This document shows, in pieces, positions 8,309-14,239 of a stretch of 14,239 nucleotides of DNA. The notes beneath the pieces were generated by a model. That model was not told where the DNA came from. It searched no databases and worked only from the letters and a program-made list of their open reading frames with translations. The stretch is from Sediminibacterium sp. (GTDB lineage Bacteria; Bacteroidota; Bacteroidia; Chitinophagales; Chitinophagaceae). Every line of letters begins with the position of its first letter. The stretch's first letter is position 1. The position numbers were made by a program, and so were the translations under genes. The stretch spans positions 1 through 14,239 of the forward strand of contig JAGNTI010000014.1 of assembly GCA_017987615.1 (NCBI GenBank), given 5' to 3'.

Positions 8309-10858
8309 TTAAAAGTCAAATCTAAATCTTGTACGAATCCCTAGCTTGGTAATGTAAGGGTTATTGGTATAGGTAAACCTTTTAACAAGATCAACGCGTA
8401 AAAACTTGAATATATTTCCAATACCTACACTGCCTTCAAAATAAGGTCCCTGATTAAGGCTAAAACTTGTTACAGCGCCATTGTAATTTTGGAATGCAAT
8501 TAGATCTGGATTTTTTGCAGGATCATTTTCATCTCGTAAACTTCCATAAATAACCCTAGCCGCTAATTGCTCACGCAGTTTTAGTTTTTTAAATAAAGGA
8601 ATACGGTTAAATATCAATCCGTTAAAATAATGTTCAACAAATAAAGACGCGTACCTGTCACTTACAAACTCTTGGAAGTTCATGAGGTTATAAGAATTTA
8701 ATTGGTAGGCGTATGTTTGGTTTGCGCGCGGAATACTTAATAACGGATACGGAATTTTACCAAACATTGTTCCTGCTTCAAAATTAACATCTGTAAATCC
8801 AAGTTGAGACAAATAAAAACGCTTATCAAAAGTGAAACTCACTTTCTGGTAATTATAACTACTACCCATTACGCCTTTTAAACCAGCTGTATAATTAAGG
8901 GTAAGAATGGGATATTTATTAACCATGGCAATGCGGTAAACCTTACCCTGAAAAAACTGCTCATGTGGCGCCCATCTAATTTGTCCTGTTATTTCTGATG
9001 TGTTAACCTCCGGAACAGTTTCTGTTTGCCCATTTTTTACGGTTTGATAAACAAGTCCACCCGCTGCTTCATGCCTCCAGTTTCTAAAACCAATCGTATA
9101 TGATAACCTGCTTGGCAATTCATGTACGTAATCAATTTTGAAATATTTATTGTAGGTCCACTTGTCGTTGAGTCCTCGTTTAAAGGAAAGCAAAATATTA
9201 TCCTCCGATACAAATTCTAAATCTTGTCCGGGAATTTTGGTTTCTTTTTGAAAACTCGCACGCACAAAATGCATTGGGAATGCATAGATAGATTGATTGT
9301 TGAGAGAGTATGTTACGCCACCATAGTACTTCCATTTTTCATCTTTAAAACCATATGCACCATACCCTTCAAAATAAATACGCTTGCTTAATTTTGGCGT
9401 GGTACGTCCACCAAGCCTAAGTCTAAATCCTTCTACTGGATTAAAACTATAAAAAGTGGCGGCAGGTCCCATATCTACTGGACCAATGGCCGTATAGCCA
9501 GCTACTAAAAGTGTGACAACAGCCATCGTTCTTCTAAAAGATGGCATTTTTTCGAGGCTATCAATATTACTGTAAACTTTAGATTCTGCCTTTGTTAAAG
9601 TATCATGCCTACTAGCATTCCAAAATGATTCGTTGTAGTTTGCTGCATCCGCTTTAACAACGAGTGAAGGTCCAGTATAGATAGAATCCGGTAAGGCTTT
9701 ATTAATGGTGTAATTTTTATAAGAAACGGTTCGGCCACCAAACACTCCGCCTTTACTATTTTTTGTTAAAGCAGCTTCTGTAAATGCAGTGCTCTTTATC
9801 AAATGATATCTACTATCGTTACCTTGTTCAAAATCTAAATCAATATTTAATTCTCTAACAAAATTTACGTTCGCATTTTTACTAATAAACATGGTCATTT
9901 TTTGAACACCGTAATTACCATCAAGGGTAATATACATGGTGCCTCTAAACAACAAGTCGTTGGTATTACGTGGCGTAAAATAAAGCTTCACTAATTTCAA
10001 ACCGTTAGCATCCGTTATGGTATCCCTAATATAATACATGTAAAATGTAGGGGCCACATCGGCAATGGGGCTTAAAAATTCGTGGGTAAATAATGGGATA
10101 TTATTTTCATAAATATTAATATCCATCACAAGCCTATTTAAATAGGTGCTCACGCCATCGTTATCTACGTAATCTCCAAAGTTTACACGCTTTTGCGCAA
10201 TTACAATGTCTTTTGTTTTTTCTGGAGATTTTCGAAAATAATGTGAAGACAAACGCTCTTCTAAATAAATAGGGATGAGTGCTTTGCCTGCTATTTTTTG
10301 GGTGTCTTTATTGTCTAGTAAAAACTGATACTTTTTAAGCAGTTTACTATTGGTAATTTTTTCAGGAATTTTACTAAGTGATAATTCCACCTTATCATAT
10401 TCGTCGTACTGGATATAATCATAACTATCAGGCTTATTGAGCGGCTTATTGGCAATCACTCTTTTAATAAGATCTACAGCTGGATTGTTTTTGTTTTTAT
10501 ATGGCGCACGTTTATTGGTAGAAACGGTAACGTTATTAGAAAGCAGCGGATCCACTTCCATAATAATATCAATTACTTGTGTTTTACCTATTTGAATATT
10601 TTTGGTAACCGTTTTGTAGCCAACATAAGAAATTTTAATACTCCCTATTTGATTGGTGCCAACGAGCTTGTACTTTCCTGCGCTGTCTGTTACGGTTCCA
10701 CGTCCTCCTTTAAATACAATGGTTGCATAAGGGATGGGTGCGCCACTATTTAAATCTGTTACAACCCCTGTAACAACTGTTTGTTGTGCAGTGGCCGCAG
10801 CGTTAAACGAGGCAACCAAAACAATCAATAATAAAATTCTATAAAAAGTTTTAACCAT
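8309..10858 (-). CDS. DUF5686 family outer-membrane protein with N-terminal carboxypeptidase-regulatory-like domain
   Basis: Begun at the ATG at 10858, the product is 849 residues with a clean signal peptide (MVKTFYRILLLIVLVASFNAAATAQ). A TTG four codons upstream would only add residues in front of the positively charged signal start. A CarboxypepD_reg-like beta-sandwich follows (about 27-108: GVVTDLNSGAPIPYATIVFKG, then GTVTDSAGKYKL and ISYVGYKT). A long region typical of DUF5686 comes next (NNPAVDLIKRVIANKP, NFGDYVDNDGV, DVAPTFYMYYIRDT). The C-terminal half, from about GFRLRLGGRT, has alternating amphipathic strands and ends in the terminal Phe of GIRTRFRFDF, as expected for an outer-membrane beta-barrel. 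The family resembles TonB-dependent transporters in layout, but I see no plug domain. The start overlaps the serC stop by 8 bases. Substrate is unknown. Confidence 0.9.
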   Translation of the reverse strand: MVKTFYRILLLIVLVASFNAAATAQQTVVTGVVTDLNSGAPIPYATIVFKGGRGTVTDSAGKYKLVGTNQIGSIKISYVGYKTVTKNIQIGKTQVIDIIMEVDPLLSNNVTVSTNKRAPYKNKNNPAVDLIKRVIANKPLNKPDSYDYIQYDEYDKVELSLSKIPEKITNSKLLKKYQFLLDNKDTQKIAGKALIPIYLEERLSSHYFRKSPEKTKDIVIAQKRVNFGDYVDNDGVSTYLNRLVMDINIYENNIPLFTHEFLSPIADVAPTFYMYYIRDTITDANGLKLVKLYFTPRNTNDLLFRGTMYITLDGNYGVQKMTMFISKNANVNFVRELNIDLDFEQGNDSRYHLIKSTAFTEAALTKNSKGGVFGGRTVSYKNYTINKALPDSIYTGPSLVVKADAANYNESFWNASRHDTLTKAESKVYSNIDSLEKMPSFRRTMAVVTLLVAGYTAIGPVDMGPAATFYSFNPVEGFRLRLGGRTTPKLSKRIYFEGYGAYGFKDEKWKYYGGVTYSLNNQSIYAFPMHFVRASFQKETKIPGQDLEFVSEDNILLSFKRGLNDKWTYNKYFKIDYVHELPSRLSYTIGFRNWRHEAAGGLVYQTVKNGQTETVPEVNTSEITGQIRWAPHEQFFQGKVYRIAMVNKYPILTLNYTAGLKGVMGSSYNYQKVSFTFDKRFYLSQLGFTDVNFEAGTMFGKIPYPLLSIPRANQTYAYQLNSYNLMNFQEFVSDRYASLFVEHYFNGLIFNRIPLFKKLKLREQLAARVIYGSLRDENDPAKNPDLIAFQNYNGAVTSFSLNQGPYFEGSVGIGNIFKFLRVDLVKRFTYTNNPYITKLGIRTRFRFDF

Positions 10859-11921
10859 GTTTAGAAGCAAAATGTTTCATTAAGTCACAAAAAATTTGAA
10901 CGCTCGATAAAGGCATGGCGTTGTACATACTTACTCGTACGCCCCCTACAGTCCTATATCCTTTAACACCTACCATACCCTCTTCTTTACAAAGACTTAA
11001 AAAGCTTTCTTCTAAACTTTGATCTTTTAAAAAGAATACGGCGTTCATTAGGCTTCTATCTTCTTTTGCGACACGCGCTTCAAAAACAGGTAATGAATCA
11101 ATGGTTTCGTATAATAAATTTGATTTCGCTGTATTGCGGATTTGCATTTCTGGTAAGCCCCCTTCTTCTATAATCCAACGGAGCGTTAATAAACTTACAT
11201 AGATCGCAAAAACGGGTGGCGTATTCATGAGTGAACCAGCCGCAATATGCTTTTGATAATCCATGATGGTCGGAATTTTTCTGGCAATTTTTCCGAGGAT
11301 TTCTTTTTTTACAACCACCATGTTTACACCCGCAGCGCCCATATTTTTTTGTGCTCCCGCATATATCAGTGAAAACTGATTAAAATTACGTGGTGCATAA
11401 AAGATATCGCTACTCATGTCTGCAACCAGCGGTACGCTTGTGTTTGGCAGGGTATGCCACTGTGTCCCTTCTACGGTATTGTTGGTGGTAAAATGCAAAT
11501 ATTTTGCAGCAGGATCCACTGTAAAGTTTTTATCGATCCGTGTATGGTTGTTGGAAGTACTATCTGTTACAACTTGTACATTTCCAAAATTCGCTGCTTC
11601 TTTAATAGCTTTATTGCCCCAAATACCATTGTCACAATAAGCTGCTGTTTCATGCGTATCCAGTAAATTCATGGGCACTTGCATAAACTGCGTCGTAGCG
11701 CCACCATGCAAAAACAACACTTCGTAATCATCACCAATTTGCATAAGTGATTTTACAGATTGTACTGCTTCTTGCATTACATCTTGAAACAATGCAGTGC
11801 GGTGTCCAATTTCTAAAATAGATAAACCAGAGCCCTCAAAATCCATGATGGCTTCCGCTGCTTTTTGCATTACAACGGGCGGTAAAATAGAAGGTCCAGA
11901 ATTAAAATTATGCAGTTTCAT
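10851..11921 (-). CDS. serC: Phosphoserine aminotransferase
   Basis: PLP-dependent class V aminotransferase that converts 3-phosphohydroxypyruvate and glutamate to phosphoserine and 2-oxoglutarate in serine synthesis. It can also act on the related intermediate of PLP synthesis. From the ATG at 11921 the protein has 356 residues (E. coli SerC 362) and begins MKLHNFNSGPSILP, matching the family's first strand. An in-frame extension 13 codons upstream would run into the DUF502 gene and adds a non-conserved tail, so it is rejected. Key motifs are LHGGATTQFMQVPMNLL (71-87), NGIWGNKA (98-105), and YAGAQKNMGAAG (187-198) with the PLP lysine at 192. The start overlaps the DUF502 stop by 14 bases and the end overlaps the DUF5686 start by 8 bases, indicating translational coupling. 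The usual partner serA is not in the window. Confidence 0.95.
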   Translation of the reverse strand: MKLHNFNSGPSILPPVVMQKAAEAIMDFEGSGLSILEIGHRTALFQDVMQEAVQSVKSLMQIGDDYEVLFLHGGATTQFMQVPMNLLDTHETAAYCDNGIWGNKAIKEAANFGNVQVVTDSTSNNHTRIDKNFTVDPAAKYLHFTTNNTVEGTQWHTLPNTSVPLVADMSSDIFYAPRNFNQFSLIYAGAQKNMGAAGVNMVVVKKEILGKIARKIPTIMDYQKHIAAGSLMNTPPVFAIYVSLLTLRWIIEEGGLPEMQIRNTAKSNLLYETIDSLPVFEARVAKEDRSLMNAVFFLKDQSLEESFLSLCKEEGMVGVKGYRTVGGVRVSMYNAMPLSSVQIFCDLMKHFASKHG

Positions 11922-12591
11922 TTTTATTAAGGTCTGTGATAATACTATCGTCGTGAACATCCGTTACGCCACCTGAAACAGTATATTTCATGGCATCGGC
12001 CGCAGATACATTATCCAATATTTTAATATTTGTTTTTGGAACGATATACGTAATCCCTGATATCGCATAAGAATGCGGTACATACACGGTTACATGATCC
12101 GGTAAACCAAATTCTGTATTAGAGGGTTGGGTGATAAATCCAATTCTCCAAACCCCAGATGCATCCACATTAACGAGCACAGGCTTATCAAATTTCTTTT
12201 TATTACCGGCAAATGCTTCTAAAAAGTCCTTTACAGACGAATAAATAAATTTAATACCAGGCGTTTTTTCTAGCACCGTATCAAAAACGGACACCAACTT
12301 TTCAACCACAAACAAGGAGGAAAGCCAACCCACAAAGAGCACCAATAGTACCACTACCACAAAACCTAAACCGGGTATTTTACGAAGAGATCCGTCAATA
12401 TTTTTATCTAAAGCACTGGGAAACAATGTGTTAATAAGATTTGGCAAAAATCCATCCACCCATTGGAATAGGCCTAGAACAACCCATAAGGTCACGGCTA
12501 TTGGGGCTAAAACAATAAGACCCTGAAAGAAAAATTGGAGCAAGCGCTTAAGCGTTACCTGGGCTCTAAGCTGCTTATACCTGGTATTCAT
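11908..12591 (-). CDS. DUF502 family inner-membrane protein
   Basis: A 227-residue protein with two hydrophobic segments, about 19-44 (FFFQGLIVLAPIAVTLWVVL) and 75-98 (LGFVVVVLLVLFVGWLSSLF). They are separated by a short loop containing the family-typical PGLGF. The rest is soluble and beta-rich: KTPGIKFIYSSVKDFLEAF (109-127), WRIGFITQ (148-155), VTVYVPHSYAISGITYIVP (167-185) and SAADAMKYTVSGG (196-208). This is the layout of DUF502, a widespread family with no assigned enzymatic role and proposed links to membrane trafficking in plants (COV proteins). It is the first gene of the six-gene block and faces tetR across a 129-base spacer. Its last codons contain the serC start, so the two are expected to be co-expressed, although no functional link is known. 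Confidence 0.9.
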   Translation of the reverse strand: MNTRYKQLRAQVTLKRLLQFFFQGLIVLAPIAVTLWVVLGLFQWVDGFLPNLINTLFPSALDKNIDGSLRKIPGLGFVVVVLLVLFVGWLSSLFVVEKLVSVFDTVLEKTPGIKFIYSSVKDFLEAFAGNKKKFDKPVLVNVDASGVWRIGFITQPSNTEFGLPDHVTVYVPHSYAISGITYIVPKTNIKILDNVSAADAMKYTVSGGVTDVHDDSIITDLNKNETA

Positions 12592-12643
12592 GGCTGAAAT
12601 TTGGGTGCAAGTTAATGGATAGTTCGCGCAAACTACCGTTCAA

Positions 12644-12651
12644 CAAAATTA
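12644..12651 (-). promoter_or_regulatory. Candidate -7 box for the DUF502-serC operon
   Basis: On the minus strand this reads TAATTTTG, an exact match to the Bacteroidota -7 consensus TAnnTTTG, 52 bases upstream of the DUF502 start. The matching -33 position would fall near 12671-12674, which reads AGTT on the minus strand and is a poor match to TTTG. That position lies inside the left arm of the tetR-side inverted repeat. The call is tentative. Confidence 0.35.
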
Positions 12652-12665
12652 CGGTTTATTTTTGA

Positions 12666-12697
12666 ATGGAAACTTTGGTTACATAAAAAGTTTCCAT
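12666..12697. promoter_or_regulatory. Inverted repeat, probable TetR-family operator
   Basis: Perfect 11-bp arms ATGGAAACTTT (12666-12676) and AAAGTTTCCAT (12687-12697) flank a 10-base spacer. The element sits 24 bases before the tetR start and touches both promoter boxes of that gene, so binding would block RNA polymerase. TetR-family regulators bind such symmetric sites as dimers and often control their own operon. A further half-site-like copy, AATGGAAAC, lies at 12720-12728 across the tetR start codon. Confidence 0.65.
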
Positions 12698-12704
12698 AGT
12701 TTTG
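12674..12704 (+). promoter_or_regulatory. Bacteroidota-type promoter for tetR-tolC
   Basis: A -33 box TTTG (12674-12677) and a -7 box TAGTTTTG (12697-12704, matching TAnnTTTG exactly) are separated by 19 bases, the preferred spacing for the primary sigma factor of Bacteroidota. Transcription would start around 12709-12712, leaving a short A-rich leader before the ATG at 12721. The boxes overlap the ends of the inverted-repeat operator. Confidence 0.65.
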
Positions 12705-12720
12705 CACCCTCAATTAAAAA

Positions 12721-13335
12721 ATGGAAACGCAAGAAAGAATCATCAGAAAAACACATGAACTTTTTATGTTATATGGCATAAGAAGCGTTAGCATGGATGA
12801 AATTGCCAACCACTTAGGGATGAGCAAAAAAACCATCTATCAGTACTTTAAAGACAAAGATGCGCTAGTAGAAGGGGTGATCAACATTGAAATTGAACGA
12901 CACCATGAAGAATTTAGCAGGTACGCTGCCATCAGTGAAAATGCTATCCATGAAATGTTTTTAGCACTTGATACAGCACAAGAAATGTTCAAACATATGA
13001 ACCCATCCGTAATGTTTGACTTACAAAAATACCATAGTTCTGGATTTGAAAAATTTAGAGCGCACAAGAATACCTTCTTTTACGAAATCACAAAAGCAAA
13101 TATTGAAAGAGGAAAACAAGAAGGATTGTATAGAGCCAATATTGATGTAGACGTGCTCACTAGGTACAGACTTGCCAATATGTTTTTGATGTTTGACTTT
13201 GAACATTTCCCTTCTACAAAATTTACACCCATTCAAATAATTACAGAAACAACAGATAACTTTTTACACGGCATGGCAACCCAGGCTGGATTAAAAACAA
13301 TTGAAGCATATAAGCAAGAAAGAAAAAATAAATGA
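12721..13335 (+). CDS. TetR/AcrR family transcriptional regulator
   Basis: A 204-residue DNA-binding repressor. The N-terminus matches TetR_N: IIRKTHELFMLYGIRSVSMDEIANHLGMSKKTIYQYFKDKDAL (7-49), with the helix-turn-helix at about 25-44 and the diagnostic YQYFKDKDAL. The remainder is helical and variable, as expected for a ligand-binding and dimerisation domain (for example AQEMFKHMNPSVMFDLQKYH, 86-105). The stop codon overlaps the next start as ATGA, so the regulator and the TolC-type protein are made from one message. It probably represses its own operon through the inverted repeat over its promoter and is released by an efflux substrate; the ligand is not predictable. No SD site is seen; the leader ends AATTAAAAA before the ATG. 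Confidence 0.93.
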   Translation: METQERIIRKTHELFMLYGIRSVSMDEIANHLGMSKKTIYQYFKDKDALVEGVINIEIERHHEEFSRYAAISENAIHEMFLALDTAQEMFKHMNPSVMFDLQKYHSSGFEKFRAHKNTFFYEITKANIERGKQEGLYRANIDVDVLTRYRLANMFLMFDFEHFPSTKFTPIQIITETTDNFLHGMATQAGLKTIEAYKQERKNK

Positions 13336-14239
13336 AAATGAACACGAAAAGGATGTTGGCAGCTAGTTTTGTTATAACGCTTATGGCGTTTGCAAATACA
13401 ACCACTGCACAAACAAAAAATGAATTTAGCATATCGCAGTGTGTCGATTATGCCTACAAAAACAACCTGCAAGTAAAAAATGCATTATTGACTATTAAAA
13501 GTCAGGAAGCAATCAACAAAGAAGTAACGGCTTCTGCGTTACCTACTATCAATGCTACAGTTGGAGGTGTTAATTATTTACAACTTCCCGTTTCATTACT
13601 TCCAGGTGAAATTTTTGGAGGTACTGCAGGTAGTTATATCCCTGTAAGATTTGGAACCAAATACAATGCCAATGCTAGTTTACAGCTACAGCAACTGTTA
13701 TTTGATGGTCAAGTATTTGTGGCACTTCAAGCGCGCAGAACCACCATTGCTTTACAGCAAAAATCTGCAGAAGTAACGGAGGAAATGATAAAAACCAATA
13801 TTCATAAAATCTATTATCAACTGGTGGTAAGTAAAACACAAATTGGATTGTTAGATGCGAATATTGAAAGACTTCAAAAATTAGAGCATGACTCCAAAGA
13901 GTTATACAAAAATGGATTTGTAGAGAAATTAGACCTCGATAAAATTTCGGTACAAATAGCCAATTTAGAAACCGAAAAATTAAAGGCTTCTAACGCAATT
14001 GAATTAGGGTATATTGGTCTTAAAACCTTAATGGGTATGCCTGTAAAAGACACCCTGGTATTAACAGACAAAATTTCAGAAGATCAAATTACCACAGATA
14101 TTGCTAGCAATCAAGATTATCAGTATACCGACCGTAAAGAATTTCAAGCGGTTAGCTTAGGTAAAAAATTAAACGAATACAATATTAAAAGGTATCAGCT
14201 AAGCTATTTACCAACGGTAGCCATGTCTGGTGCATACAC
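13332..14239 (+). CDS. TolC-family outer-membrane efflux protein (partial, cut by window edge)
   Basis: The gene opens with ATG at 13332, overlapping the tetR stop, and continues for 302 codons to the right edge without a stop. The signal peptide is MKMNTKRMLAASFVITLMAFANTTTAQ, cleaved near residues 26/27. Mature features fit the OEP/TolC family: FSISQCVDYAYKNNLQVKNA (33-52), LQQLLFDGQVFVALQARRTT (about 118-137), and a long coiled-coil hairpin containing LYKNGFVEKLDLDKISVQIANLETEK (about 193-218). A second family repeat begins near YTDRKEFQAVSLGKKLNEYN. It would form the outer-membrane and periplasmic channel of a tripartite pump. The membrane-fusion and inner-membrane transporter genes are expected just beyond the window, as is common for TetR-TolC-HlyD-RND clusters in this phylum; that is inference. 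Confidence 0.92.
   Translation, partial: MKMNTKRMLAASFVITLMAFANTTTAQTKNEFSISQCVDYAYKNNLQVKNALLTIKSQEAINKEVTASALPTINATVGGVNYLQLPVSLLPGEIFGGTAGSYIPVRFGTKYNANASLQLQQLLFDGQVFVALQARRTTIALQQKSAEVTEEMIKTNIHKIYYQLVVSKTQIGLLDANIERLQKLEHDSKELYKNGFVEKLDLDKISVQIANLETEKLKASNAIELGYIGLKTLMGMPVKDTLVLTDKISEDQITTDIASNQDYQYTDRKEFQAVSLGKKLNEYNIKRYQLSYLPTVAMSGAY

Noticed and set aside
10859..10870. TTG start four codons upstream for the DUF5686 gene
   Set aside because: The ATG at 10858 gives a better signal peptide (MVKTFYR) and sits at the normal overlap with the serC stop; the extra residues are not needed.
11416..11666. Two overlapping plus-strand open frames of about 70 codons
   Set aside because: Both are antisense to conserved serC sequence and lack any domain or promoter.
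11922..11960. 13-codon N-terminal extension of serC
   Set aside because: It lies inside the DUF502 gene and adds residues before MKLHNFNSGP, which matches the usual SerC N-terminus.
13021..13472. Several minus-strand open frames, some Cys/Phe-rich and membrane-like
   Set aside because: They mirror tetR and the TolC signal peptide region; the hydrophobic look comes from reading Lys/Asn/Glu-rich coding sequence backwards.
1..14239. Mobile elements, CRISPR arrays, tRNA or rRNA genes, defence or toxin-antitoxin modules
   Set aside because: No transposase or integrase motif, no regularly spaced repeats, no cloverleaf or rRNA signature was seen; the content is core metabolism, envelope and efflux genes.

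Overview
The window looks like chromosomal DNA from a Bacteroidota bacterium, most likely a relative of the Chitinophagaceae. The DNA is AT-rich. Genes start after A-rich leaders instead of clear Shine-Dalgarno sites, and one intergenic region carries an excellent Bacteroidota promoter (TTTG, 19 bases, TAnnTTTG). Several families are typical of the phylum: DUF5686 with a carboxypeptidase-regulatory domain, DUF4833, and a short LeuA. I see no mobile element, CRISPR array, tRNA or rRNA, and no gene-free stretch longer than about 135 bases.

Layout, left to right. (1) Minus strand, 1-1382: leuA followed by the start of leuC, the entry steps of leucine biosynthesis. (2) Plus strand, 1518-4652: a helical, TPR-like protein of unknown function and a secreted metal-dependent amidohydrolase, 3 bases apart. 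(3) Minus strand, 12591 down to 4687: six closely packed genes, reading DUF502 membrane protein, serC, DUF5686 outer-membrane protein, DUF4833 secreted protein, DUF1015 protein, long-chain acyl-CoA synthetase. Their junctions are a 14-base overlap, an 8-base overlap, then gaps of 11, 27 and 14 bases, so they probably form one operon. (4) Plus strand, 12721 to the right edge: a TetR-family regulator whose stop overlaps the start (ATGA) of a TolC-type outer-membrane efflux protein, cut by the window edge.

The two plus-strand blocks are each divergent from a minus-strand block, at 1383-1517 and 12592-12720. The only convergent junction (4653-4686) carries a 14-bp perfect inverted repeat with a nested hairpin and is probably a bidirectional terminator. 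The 12592-12720 region holds an 11-bp perfect inverted repeat lying between and touching the two promoter boxes of tetR, a textbook position for an autoregulatory operator.

Most of the window is housekeeping metabolism and envelope function. I did not find a convincing new multi-gene system. The points most worth a second look are the serC/DUF1015 linkage together with the DGHHR motif in the DUF1015 protein, the tetR operator/promoter arrangement, the convergent hairpin that uses coding sequence as one arm, and the unrecognised 515-residue helical protein.
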